From: Palaemon carinicauda
Taxonomy: Eukaryota; Arthropoda; Malacostraca; Decapoda; Palaemonidae
Assembly (NCBI RefSeq): GCF_036898095.1
Contig: NC_090745.1
Coordinates: forward strand, 77,522,699 to 77,586,698
Length of the DNA stretch: 64,000 bases
Reading direction: 5' to 3'
Under the pieces are notes generated by a model. It worked only from the letters and a program-made list of their open reading frames with translations. It was not told where the DNA came from and did no database searches. The position numbers and the translations under genes are program-made. Shown one piece after another: positions 35,372 to 45,070 of this stretch (the first letter of the stretch is position 1; each line of letters begins with the position of its first letter).

Positions 35372-35839
35372 TGGACAAGTAGCAGAGGGTTGAGGGCTGA
35401 GGCTACCCGGATTAGTCTGGGGTGAATGAGTAAGAATGTCTGGCTCCTTTCTTCCTTTCACCTTCTCCCCTCTGGGAAAACAGCTCCGCAAGCCTCAGCA
35501 TAGGTGACCTCACCTCGCTGCAGGTAAGACCCATTTCCCTTGTGCCTCCCTAGTATAGAAGACTATTTTATGTCCCCTATACCTTTTTGAGGGAGGGTAT
35601 TTTGTTAGTCTTTAAGATCAATAGGTTTTGTACTAGAGTTCCTTTGTTAAAGACAAGCCACTCTGTTAGTTCCACTCACACACAAGCTTCTGTAGGCCGC
35701 TATCAGTGCATTACCTCATATCGCCACCTGATTTTACCGAGGGTAGGGTCCCTTCTACTATCGATTACAGATCGAAATAGAGAGGACTCCGGGTCATGAC
35801 CAAGGCCAGTTGGTGAGGACTTCCTCCCTCCTAAGAGTA
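35372..35839 (+). other. D2 3' untranslated region
   Basis: Colinear with 1031-1440. ACACACAAGCTTCTGTAGGCCG is shared with 1319-1342. No gene. Confidence 0.65.
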
Positions 35840-36052
35840 AGTTACCCTATAGATAGTGGAGGGTTTGTATCTCCGCCGGAACAAATAACAAATTTGTAAG
35901 TAAATTGTATCTTTCCTAGTATACAAACCTGGAGCTATTTATACAAATTTGCCCTCCACCCAGGCCCCCGAGAAGCTACGCCGAAAGTATACCCTATAAA
36001 TAGCTCCAGGTTTGTATACTAGGAAAAATACAAATTGCTTACAAATTTGTTA
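35840..36052 (+). repeat. D2 ICR and right inverted terminal repeat
   Basis: GGTTTGTATCTCCGCCGGAAC, then AACAAATTTGTAAG and the facing ACTAGGAAAAATACAAATTG are the same arrangement as 1441-1790. The end is AAATTTGTTA at 36052. The terminal repeat is shorter than in D1 because the G-rich middle is missing. Confidence 0.75.
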
Positions 36053-36491
36053 TTTTTGGGTGAGAGTGCCATGTAGTCCTGATGGACCCACCCTTCTGCT
36101 GACCCCACCGGAAATTACTCTATCTGCGGCTATTTCTGCTTAACGACAAGTAAAGGAAAGGCAGCCGATAGTAGTACTGATAGGAAGTCCACCGAGTACC
36201 TAGATCGGCACCCCTTTCTTTTGCCACTCTTCCCCCTTACATCAAAGAGTTAAATCTATTCGGGGTGAAGATTGCTATGTGTCGTATCCAAAAAATACGT
36301 CCCCTGATATCATGCGATATCCTGAACTGGATATTTGCGCCAGGAGTTAGTATCCTGGAGACCTTCGGTTTATTTCTCTGGGAGTATCACTGTAGCAAAT
36401 ATCCCTTAAAAGGCTACCTACAGGAACCCTTCCATCAGGACGACATGGCACTCTCACCCAAAAATAGATTTTTTACTTTGCTCAAAATCCG
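36053..36491 (+). repeat. Solo A-family right terminal repeat (A4)
   Basis: TTTTTGGGTGAGAGTGCCATG at the start is inverted at the end (CATGGCACTCTCACCCAAAAA), and it ends GCTCAAAATCCG. The whole is colinear with 8154-8700 but much diverged. D2 abuts it directly. Confidence 0.7.
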
Positions 36492-36724
36492 TTATTTCCC
36501 GGTCCTCCACTCGGGGAGGCGGGAAGAAATTACCTTAGTAGCGGGCACGGCCTGAATGGGTACGATGTATGTTCCAACAGATTAATTCCTTATTCTCCAG
36601 CAACGATTGCCCAGGGAGTTATCCTACGAGGATAACATGGTGCAGGATCCCTCAAGCTATCACTATACAGAGGCCATCCCGGGACATTTGCCAGCCAGTT
36701 GGTTTGGACATCCACCCACCTAAA
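36492..36724. other. Unassigned intergenic or repeat-derived sequence
   Basis: I see no gene or recognisable repeat except a possible short inverted pair (GGAGTTATCCTACGAGGATAAC). Confidence 0.35.
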
Positions 36725-37090
36725 GGTGAGTCCTAAGTAAAGAGCGGAAGGTTTGTATTTTTCACCGTAACAAATAACAAATTTGAAGTAATTTGTATTT
36801 TTCCTAGCAATACAAACCTGGAGCTCTTTACACATACTGACCCACCAGCACCAACCCCCTGAAAGTCCTGCTGCAATTACAAAAGTAACAGTTAGTTGTT
36901 AGTGCTGGTGTGAGCGGGAGGGTAAACCTATCCCGCTCCCCCCCCCCCTCCGCTAACTAGCGGTGGCTAGTTACACCCTGACAAAAAGTTTATCGGCTGG
37001 TTTCACCTTTCGCTGAAATAATACTCCTAAGTAAAGAGCTCCAGGTTTGTATTGCTAGGAAGAATACAAATTACTTCCAAATTTGTTATA
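36725..37090 (+). repeat. D-family ICR and right terminal repeat (D5)
   Basis: It repeats the D1/D2 plan: GGTTTGTATTTTTCACCG, ATTTGTATTTTTCCTAGC, then the inverted end GGTTTGTATTGCTAGGAA at 37045. A C-rich/G-rich middle (CCGCTAACTAGCGG) is conserved with 1655-1670. Confidence 0.75.
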
Positions 37091-37640
37091 TTGACAGAAA
37101 TTCCCAAGTGTGAGGGGATTTGACAAAACTATTGTGAATTAGCATGGCTGTAATGAAATGACGGTTTTTCACGAAATGTATGCAAACGGAGTTACCTGTT
37201 CCTGGGGACTTTGTATTGTATTTACTTAGTTATAATAGAAATTTTCTCATTGATGTGCTTGTGCTTAACTTTTTTTTTTCTTTTTTTTTTTTTTTGATAA
37301 ATTTATTTTGTTGATAAGCCTTTTCTTAATATATTACATGATAAGCCTTTTCTTAATATGTTACATGACAAGCCTTTTCTTAATATATTTCATATTCTTT
37401 TTTTCTTTCTGATACAAAGGTGAGAATGTAGAAACAGGTCAGATGCGCAAACTAGTCTTCACATACCTTTGATCGTAACCCAAGATTAATATATTAAACT
37501 TGCATTGGAGTCTGGCACAAATATATACACTGTTGTGTTGGTCTTTGGTCGTACTTATATACAGTATATGTAGATTAATTGTTTGCAGGATAGGATCCTG
37601 GGAGGTTCTGTATGGAGATATCTATGTCTCATCACGGTAT
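37091..37640. other. AT-rich spacer with a 27-bp triplicate
   Basis: It holds a T-rich run and three tandem 27-bp copies of GATAAGCCTTTTCTTAATAT plus ATTACAT (37313-37393). No coding signal. Confidence 0.7.
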
Positions 37641-37644
37641 TTAT

Positions 37645-38383
37645 TTTCTTCTCTCCTTTTTATTATTATTATTATTATCATTATTATTATTATTATTAAA
37701 AGCCTAGATACAACCCTAGTTGGAAAAGCAAGATGTTATAAGCCCAAGGGCTCCAACAGGGAAAAATAGCCAAGTGAAGAAAGGAAATAAGAAAATTGAT
37801 AAGCTACAAGACAAATAATGAATAATCAAAATAAAATATTTTAAGAGCTGTAACAACATTAAATTAGATATCTTATATATAAACTATAAAAACTTAAAAA
37901 CAATCAAGAGGAAGAGAAACGAGATAGAACAGTGAGCCCAAGTGTACCCTCAAGCAAGAGAACTCTAATCCAAGACAGTGGAAGGCCATGGTATGGATGC
38001 TATGACACTACCAAAGACGAGAACAATGGGTTGATTTTGGAGTGTCCTTCTCCTAGAAGAGCTGCTTACCATAGCTAAAGAGTCTCTTCTACCCTTACTA
38101 AGAGGAAAGTAGCCACTGAACAATGACATTGCAGTAGTTAACCCCTTGTGCAAAGAAAAATGTTTGGTATTCCCAGTGTTGTCAGATGTGTGAGGACAGA
38201 GGAGAATGTGGAAAGAAAAGGCCAGACTATTCAGTGCATGTGTAGGCAAAGACAAAATGAGCCGTAACTAAAGAAAGGGATCCAACGTAGTACTGACCGC
38301 CCAGTTAATGAACCCAATAACACTCTAGCGGTAGTATCTCAACGGGTGGTTGGTGCCCTGGTCAACCTACTACCAAAATAAAA
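37645..38383 (+). repeat. Dispersed repeat with (ATT)n head, copy 2
   Basis: Colinear with 1925-2570: GATACAACCCTAGTTGGAAA, GCCCAAGGGCTCCAACAGGG. It extends about 60 bases further than copy 1 (AACGGGTGGTTGGTGCCCTG). Non-coding. Confidence 0.7.
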
Positions 38384-38457
38384 CTTATTTTTGATTTTTT
38401 ATAATAGTAAGCATTTCATTCCCCTGCCTGATCTGTCCCCTTCTCAGCCACCCATCA

Positions 38458-38709
38458 TTTGTTCCGTAACTGGAATACAAACCTTTGCTATTTATTTAAG
38501 GTATTACTTTCGGCAAAGCTGAAATGACGAGCCTTTAAAATTTAGCTAGGGTTGACTACCCATACCGCTAGTTAGTTGGGGTAGGGGGGTTATCTTGCTA
38601 CCGCTCCCACTCGCACACCGGTGATTTAGCTCACTTCACTTTTGGCTTGGATGGAGACCAGTTGTTACCGCTCTTCCTCCTCGCCTATTTTGGACTGCCA
38701 TTAATTTTT
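38458..38709 (+). repeat. D-family left terminal repeat (D4), target of B1
   Basis: It starts TTTGTTCCGTAAC and follows 7561-7800 closely (GACGAGCCTTTAAAATTTAG). The leader is cut at TTAATTTTT (38709) by B1 and resumes as TTTTAACTTACTTTTTT at 45043, with no duplication of flanking bases. Confidence 0.8.
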
Positions 38710-38892
38710 ATTTTCATGAATAGTACTTACCTGGCAGTTATATATATATAGCTGATATCTCTCTAAATCGGCAGAATTTTTCAAAACGAGGCAACCGCCT
38801 TGTGGTGGTTGGGAGGTAGGTGGTAACACCCGTCACAGGGTGGTCCAAGGAATCATTCCCATGTCTAAGACTTCAGTTCATCTCTGCCGGCT
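38710..38892 (+). repeat. B1 left inverted terminal repeat
   Basis: TACTTACCTGGCAGTTATAT, TAAATCGGCAGAATTTTTCA and GGTGGTAACACCCGTCACAG are all found inverted at 44870-45005. Confidence 0.9.
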
Positions 38893-40407
38893 GGATCGAG
38901 AACATCGTCGGTCCACCATTGAGAGTTTTTCGAATCATTTTCCCTTCTTCGCTTTTTTGGACTTCGTTTGGTGAAGTACACTGATTTAGGGTTTTGGCAA
39001 TCGTGTTTTATTATTATTATTTACTTTGTTTATCATGAGTGATAACTTAATTTTCGTGTTTGTGCGAGTGATGTATGCAACATGAGGTTACCGAAAGTGT
39101 CGGTTGATCCTCACAGTTTGTATGCAGAGGTTTTGTTTGTGCACTATTTTTTAGTTGCGAAGTTTTTAATCCTGATGACGGAAATACGTTCAGGCAACTC
39201 TATGACGTCACAGTCGTGTGATGTAATCTTCATGTATGTCTTGCAATTCTCTTTATTTGTTTTATGCAAAGAATGGGAGGAATTCCACTTATATAAGTTT
39301 TTTAACTTTTAATGTAAAATGTTAAAGAAATGTTTGTCCATTTGGTGTTCGTTCTTTAAATCATCGATCTAATTTCATAAATTGAATAGAACTAGCGTAT
39401 GGTTAATTTGCGCTGTTACTCATTACTCTCGGTGCAGTCCTAACATGCCTTGGTAGCGTTCTTTTCGATATGGGAATTCGAGTGTTGGCTATTATTCTCC
39501 AACAACAACTAATTTATATGGAAATTCTAGTTTTAGTAGCTTTTTCATTTATATGTTCCTATTGTTTACATTTATATATATAGATACGTTATTGCTATAT
39601 CTGTTCTTTTTATCATTACAACTCGCTTGTTTTTTAATTAATTGTGGATTACATTTGTTTTCCCTTTTTTCTGTTCATTTTAATCTTTAACGTATAACTT
39701 TACCGGCGTTTGTATGTAACTGCCGGGTAGGTATTTATGACATTTAATTTTACCGGTGGTTATATGTAACTACCGGGTGAGTGTCTTCTACATCTATTTT
39801 TATTCTCAACTCTTGCCCGGTGGTTTTTTCTTTTTGTGACCGCCGGGTAAGTATGTTTGAAAGTTTATTTTATTATGGAAATGTCAGTTTTATATTTTAT
39901 AAAAAATATTTTGTTACAGTTTATATAGCAAGTTCTAGAGACGATTTTGCTTTCTCATTCAAGCCCGTGGCAGAAGAATAAGTTCTCTCACAACGGGCAG
40001 GACTAATTATGGTTTTTTGTGTAAGAGTTTAATAGTGCAAGTTTTCAGTGCTAAATTAGGCATTGGATTCTTTCAGCACAGGGACGTTGTTTTCCTAGCC
40101 TTAGACCTCTTCCAAGCTCCCCGGCCCATGGGAGAAGGAACGTCGATCGGCGAAAGGAAACGAGAGGCGTTAGCTCACGAGCAAACGCCCTCGCGAGCGT
40201 TCCTGTTAACGTTCCCAAGAATGCTCGCCCTTGCCATGGTAAAGCAAAGAGCGTTGAACGTTAAGATTCTTACACTGCTTTTAGAATTTTGCATTGCATC
40301 ACTTTTGATTTTAATGGCAATTCTTAAGTCATAGATATTCTCTGCTAATATCAATGCTTACAAACCATCATTGACTCGGTTTTTGTCCCAGAGCGCCAGT
40401 CGGCTTT
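38893..40407 (+). other. B1 5' leader with CRE-like site and three hairpins
   Basis: Non-coding. TGACGTCA is at 39203-39210. Three imperfect hairpins of the form ACCGGTGGTTATATGTAACT plus ACCGGGT occur at 39701-39729, 39751-39778 and 39815-39848. From 39920 the sequence TTCTCATTCAAGCCCGTGGC and TAGCCTTAGACCTCTTCCAA is shared with B2, C and E and leads into gag. Confidence 0.65.
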
Positions 40408-41995
40408 ATGAACCCTCTGGTCGGAACCGAACGCGCCGAGTGGCATAGTGAATATCATTTTGCCTTAACGCTCGGCGCTAAGTCTTTCAAGACAGGACGT
40501 ATGCAGTCTCGTCTTTCAGGGCGAATGCAGCCTCGTCTTTCAGGGCGAATGCAGCCTCGTCTTTCAGGGCGAATGCAGCCTCGACTTTCAGGACGAATGA
40601 AGCCTCGTCTTTCAGGACGAATGCTGCCTTGTCTTTCAGGACGAATGCTGCCTTGTCTTTCAGGACGAATGCTGCCTCGTCTTTCAGGACGAATGCAGCC
40701 TCGTCTTTCAGGACGAATGCAGCCTCGTCTTTCAGGACGAATGCTGCCTCGTCTTTCAGGACGAATGCTGCCTCGTCTTTCAGGACGAATGCTGCCTCGT
40801 CTTTCGGGACGAATGCTGCCTCGTCTTTCGGGACGAATGCTGCCTCGTCTTTCGGGACGTGGGCAGCCTCGTCTTTCAGGACGAATGCAGCCTCGTCTTT
40901 CAGGACGAATGCTGCCTCGTCTTTCAGGACTAATGCAGCCTCATCTTGCAGAGCGAATGCTGCCTCGCCTGTCAGGACGAATGCAGCCTCGTTTTTCAGA
41001 GCAAATGCAGCCTCGTCTTTCAGGGCGAATGCTGTATCGTCTTTCAGGGCGAATGCTGCCTCGTCTTTCAGGACGAAGGCTGCCTCGTCTTTCAGGCTAA
41101 TGCAGCCTCGTCTTTCAGGACGAATGCAGCCTCGTCTTTCAGGGCGAATGCAGCCTCGTCTTTCAGGGCGAATGCAGCCTCGTCTTTCAGGGCGAATGCA
41201 GCCTCGTCTTTCAGGGCGAATGCTGCCTCGTCTTTCAGGACTAATGCAGCCTCGTCTTTCAGAGCGAATGCTGCCTCGTCTTTCAGGACGAATGCAGCCT
41301 CGTCTTTCAGGGCGAATGCTGCCTCGTCTTTCAGGACGAATGCAGCCTCGTCTTTCAAATAGAATGCTGCCTCGTCTTTCAGGACGAATGCAGCCTCGTC
41401 TTTCAGGGCTAATGCAGACTCGTCTTTGAGGACTAATGCTGCCTCGTCTTTCAGGACTTATCCAGCCTCGTCTTTCAGGACGAATGCAGCCTCGTCTTTC
41501 AGGACGAATGCAGCCTCGTCTTTCAGGGCGAGTGCAGCCTCGTCTTTCAGGGCGAGTGCAGCCTCGTCTTTCAGGGCAGCCTCGTCTTTCGGGGCGAGTG
41601 CAGCCTCGTCTTTCGGGGCGAGTGCACCCTCCTCTTTCGGGGCGAGTGCAGCCTCGTCTTTCGGGACGAGGGCAGCCTCGTCTTTCGGGACGTGGGCAGC
41701 CTCGTCTTTCGGGACGTGGGCAACCTCGTCTTTCGGGACGTGGGCAGCCTCGTCTTTCGGGACGTGGGCAGCCTCGTCTTTCGGGACGAGGGCAGCCTCG
41801 TCTTTCGGGACGAGGGCAGCCTCGTCTTTCAGGATGATAGGACGATCGCCGCCTTGTCCTTTCAGGGCGACGCCACGTCTTATAAGCTCTCTGTCAAGGA
41901 TGACTTTAGTGATCACTTTTCTCCTGTTGAATTGTTTGAGGTTAACAGAAGGAGAGGATCCTAAGTTCTGTTGCTCCATGTTTCCCACCCTCTGA
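40408..41995 (+). pseudogene. B1 gag-like gene with octapeptide repeats
   Basis: It opens MNPLVGTERAEWHSEYHFAL. In B2 the same opening runs in frame into NAASSFRA repeats and then KDDFSDHFSPVELFEINRRR. In B1 a frameshift makes the first part read MQPRLSGR; the NAASSFRT frame is open from 40629 to 41429 and, after a stop, from 41426 to 41995. The C-terminal DDFSDHFSPVELFEVNR (about 41900-41945) is read in another frame. It is a gag gene disabled by repeat instability. I do not know the octapeptide's role. Confidence 0.6.
40500..41836 (+). repeat. 24-bp minisatellite, about 56 units
   Basis: The unit is CCTCGTCTTTCAGGACGAAT plus GCAG, strictly 24 bases apart from one 12-base loss near 41573. 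Variants are grouped in blocks (GAATGCAG and GAATGCTG first, GAGTGCAG at 41525-41650, CGTGGGCAG/CGAGGGCAG at 41655-41836), a sign of local homogenisation. No unit sequence forces stops in the forward frames, so long false open frames arise on both strands. Confidence 0.95.
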
Positions 41996-42079
41996 GTTTT
42001 CACGTGGTCATTAATGGAGCTTTAAGAATATATTAATTTTTGTTTCTTAAACAGAAACATTTGATGTCTAACAACAGTA

Positions 42080-42480
42080 GGATCCAGACTTTGCTGCTTC
42101 TGGCGAGCCTGGGAGAGAGGAGCAGACCTTTGGTCCATGTTTTTTCTGGGATGGATGCGAAATCTTTTTCCTAGTGAATCCTCCTTTGTTAGTTACTCCG
42201 ATAAGCCTTTTCTGCCTAACCGACTTTGCAACTTCAATGTCTCTCTTTTGGGAGAGGGAGTCTTTTGTCTGGTCCTGGAGTAAATGCTCTTTACGCCTTC
42301 GTTCAGAAGTCAAAGTCCTCCACGGAGACATCAAAATCTTTGGAGAAGAGGGGAGCAGACCTTTGGTCAGTACTTCTTCTGAAGGAGGATTACTTTTTTC
42401 CTTTTGTAGGGAAACCTCCTTTAGTTTTTAGCTACAACGATTCTCTCTCCCAGTTCTAGAGAGGAGTCTAAGTGGCAGGC
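42080..42480 (+). pseudogene. B1 reverse transcriptase remnant
   Basis: VNALYAFVQKSK and MK-type continuation ETSKS (42280-42345) match the first RT block of C (26270-26340). The sequence then jumps to GGAGAAGAGGGGAGCAGACC, a repeat of the upstream 42111-42140 motif. The catalytic blocks are absent, so this is a deletion derivative. Confidence 0.7.
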
Positions 42481-42702
42481 TATGCAATCCTTTATCTGGG
42501 GTTTGTTTACAAGGAAGAATGGGTCAGTTTCGGGCGTGTGTTTTGATCTCAGCTCCGCCCCTCTCATGTTCACGTAACTTTTGCTTTATGTAGCGGAATG
42601 CTGCTCTCTGGAGAAATTAGAGCGTCCCTGTATCTTGATTTTTAGATAATGTTGAGCCTATCGAATAATTAGGTCTTCCTGTCAGCAAGAAGTCTCTTCT
42701 GA

Positions 42703-42866
42703 CACCAGGACGTTCAGCACCTTGTCTTTTAGAACGTTCAGCGTCTCGCTCTTGTTAACCTCTCGGCTCCACGTCTTACAGGACTTTTGGCACCACGTCT
42801 TACAGGACTATCGGCGCCACGTCTTACGAGACGATCGGCGCCTCGTCTTTCAGGACGCTTGATGTC
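42703..42866 (+). repeat. Second, diverged 24-bp array in B1
   Basis: About seven units such as CGTCTTACAGGACTATCGGC plus GCCA keep the 24-base period and align with the main array unit. It ends in CCTCGTCTTTCAGGACG. Confidence 0.8.
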
Positions 42867-42929
42867 AAAGTTCTAGCATGGGGCATGACTTTGAACATGA
42901 GAATCTAGGACTTCGTGATGACACTAGTT

Positions 42930-43470
42930 GAATCGTGTGTCGAGATCAAGGACGCCTTCGTTCTGATTTCTTGGATCTAGAAAGGAGGTTTGTTCTAGGG
43001 CAAGAATCATCGGGATAAACATGCTCAGCAGGAAGAGACTTGTTTTTTCCCTCAGAATGGTCTCTCAACCCGCAAGTCTGTCAGTCTCTGGATGTTGTGG
43101 GGCAGACCTGTATCAGACCTTTTTGCCTCCAACTGGAAGAAGAGGACCCCCTACTGCTGCTCCCTAGTCCCGGATGAGGAAGTTCTGGCAGTGGACTCCT
43201 TCCTGATGGATTGGACAGGGGTGGACATGTTTACGTTGCCCCCGTTCGAGATCATCAATTTGGTCTTCAGGAAATTTGCTCTCCTCGATTCGGGGCGAAT
43301 GATCATAGCGGCGCCATTCTGGCCTGCTAGGGAATGGTTTTCGGAAGTGATGGACGTGTTTATGGACTTCCCAAGAAGACTTCGGCAAGTCCAGATCTTC
43401 TCAAACAGCCCCACTTCGAGAGGTATCATCTTACCCCCCTTGCTCTCAACTGACTTCCTTCAGACTGACT
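42930..43470 (+). pseudogene. B1 RNase H C-terminal domain
   Basis: MLSRKRLVFSLRMVS (LSR box), then WGRPVSDLFASNW, MDWTGVDMFTLPPFEIINLV and IIAAPFWPAREWFSEVMDVF are the DIRS pol C-terminal blocks. The frame 43092-43472 is intact. The RNase H catalytic half is missing. Confidence 0.8.
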
Positions 43471-44270
43471 AGAAGCTTGTCAGATCTCGAGGCTTTTCGG
43501 CACAAGCGACGAAATCTATCGCCAGAGCAAGGAAGATCTCTTCACAAAGAGTCTACCGATCTAGGTGGGAGACCTTTAGAGCTTGGTGCAGGCGGCACAG
43601 GTTTCCTCATCCACTACCTTTCTGAGCCAGATTGCAGACTTCTTCTTGTACCTCAGACAGGATGCTAAGCTGGCTGTATCTACCATCAATGGATACAGCA
43701 GTATGCTCTCCGCCATCTTTAGGCATAGAGGCCTAGAGTTGTCCCAAAGTCAAGGTTTGCAGGACCTCATTGGGCCTTTTCAGACGACGTAATAGGTACT
43801 CTTAAACCTGGATGTGCTGTGCTCCAAGAAATTTGAACCTATCTCGCTAGCCTCTCTTCGGGTTGTAGCAAAGAAAACCCTCTCCCTTATGACTCTAGCG
43901 AATGCCAAGAGGTCAGCGAAGTCCAGGCGATTGGGAAGAGGGTGAACTTCAATTAGGATAGGGCAGTTTGTGGCTTAAGGTTCATCTTTCTCGTAAAGAG
44001 CGAGAACCCTTCGTAACCCTGTCCTACGACGTTTGATGTCATTAACCTCACGACCTCTTATGTGAGGAGGAACACTTCGCCCTGTTGAAATTACGGGCTC
44101 ACGAAGTGAGAGCCATTGCTACCTCTCTGGCATATCAGGAATATATGTTAGTTAGGCTATTCATGGATGCTATTTTCTGGAGGAGCAACTCTGTCTTCAC
44201 TTCTCATTAACTTAGAGAGGTGAGAGTAGACTTTGGCAAGTGCTATACCTTGGGCCCATACATAGCTGCG
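43470..44270 (+). pseudogene. B1 tyrosine recombinase with stop at the nucleophile codon
   Basis: The N-terminal part is ARARKISSQRVYRSRWETF, and the next helix, in another frame, is STINGYSSMLSAIF. The C-terminal part has HEVRAIATSLAYQEY (His-x-x-Arg kept) and AIFWRSNSVFTSH, followed by TAA exactly where the nucleophile Tyr is expected, then LREVRVDFGKCYTLGP. The region between is frameshifted. Confidence 0.8.
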
Positions 44271-44699
44271 GTTTTCTGTATTAGGCAAAGGAGTTAATAA
44301 CCCCACTCAACCTTGGTTTATATGCATGTATGAGGGTTTCTGTTTTTATGATGGTCTGTGGACTTCGTCTTGTGGTGCGGTTCCCTCAGTCTAGATAGAT
44401 AGTTTATGTCTATGTTGCAGGGTTAGGTGGTTGGTTTGAGTAAGGTTGCAGTTTTTATTATATGGGGCGAAGGTAGTTTCTGAAGTCTAGTCAAGTTGTT
44501 GGTCTTATCCCTTTGACAGACTCGATTGAGTTTTTTGCAGGCTTACTCCTGGATAACTCCTAAGGGAAAGCCACTCTAAAGGCTGTACCTTTGAATCAGC
44601 TACCTTAGCAGGCAAGGAATCAAGGTGTTTTTATCTCCTACAACTCTTTTGTTGTTTCCCCAACGATGTTTACTGTCAGTTTCCCTCCTCCAAATGTGT
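44271..44699 (+). other. B1 3' untranslated region
   Basis: No coding signal. Confidence 0.6.
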
Positions 44700-45041
44700 G
44701 AATCAGCTATATATATATAACTGCCAGGTAAGTACTATTCATAAAAATGGAGTTTTTATGATAAAACAAAGTTTTATGAATACTTACCTGGCAGTTATAT
44801 ATATATTCTAAGGCCCACCCACCTCCCCTCAGGAGACAGGTCGGGCATAGATGAACTGAAGTCTTAGACATGGGAATGATTCCTTGGACCACCCTGTGAC
44901 GGGTGTTACCACCTACCTCCCAACCACCACAAGGCGGTTGCCTCGTTTTGAAAAATTCTGCCGATTTAGAGAGATATCAGCTATATATATATAACTGCCA
45001 GGTAAGTATTCATAAAACTTTGTTTTATCATAAAAACTCCA
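44700..45041 (+). repeat. B1 ICR and right inverted terminal repeat
   Basis: CTGCCAGGTAAGTACTATTC (complement of the left end) meets GGAGTTTTTATGATAAAAC (complement of the right end) near 44750. The terminal repeat runs to AAAAACTCCAT at 45042. Confidence 0.9.
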
Positions 45042-45070
45042 TGTTTTAACTTACTTTTTTCTTATATACA

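Larger units (their letters stand above)
38710..45041 (+). mobile_element. B-family DIRS retrotransposon B1 with both ends
   Basis: Inverted terminal repeats (38710-38892 and 44838-45041) and an ICR (44700-44812) that joins complements of both ends define a whole element of 6.3 kb. The order is leader, gag with a 24-bp array, RT remnant, second 24-bp array, RNase H, YR. Most of RT is deleted. The empty site is available at 7802, and it shows insertion without target duplication, as known for tyrosine-recombinase elements. Confidence 0.88.

Noticed and set aside
40946..41358. Open frames on other forward frames and on the minus strand across the 24-bp array (SSFRANAA, KDEAAFAL types)
   Set aside because: They follow from a 24-base unit without stops. 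Only the frame joined to unique gag sequence in B2 has support.
40500..41836. Regularly spaced 24-bp repeats resembling a CRISPR array
   Set aside because: Units are directly adjacent with no unique spacers, in a eukaryotic retroelement, and lack cas-like neighbours.
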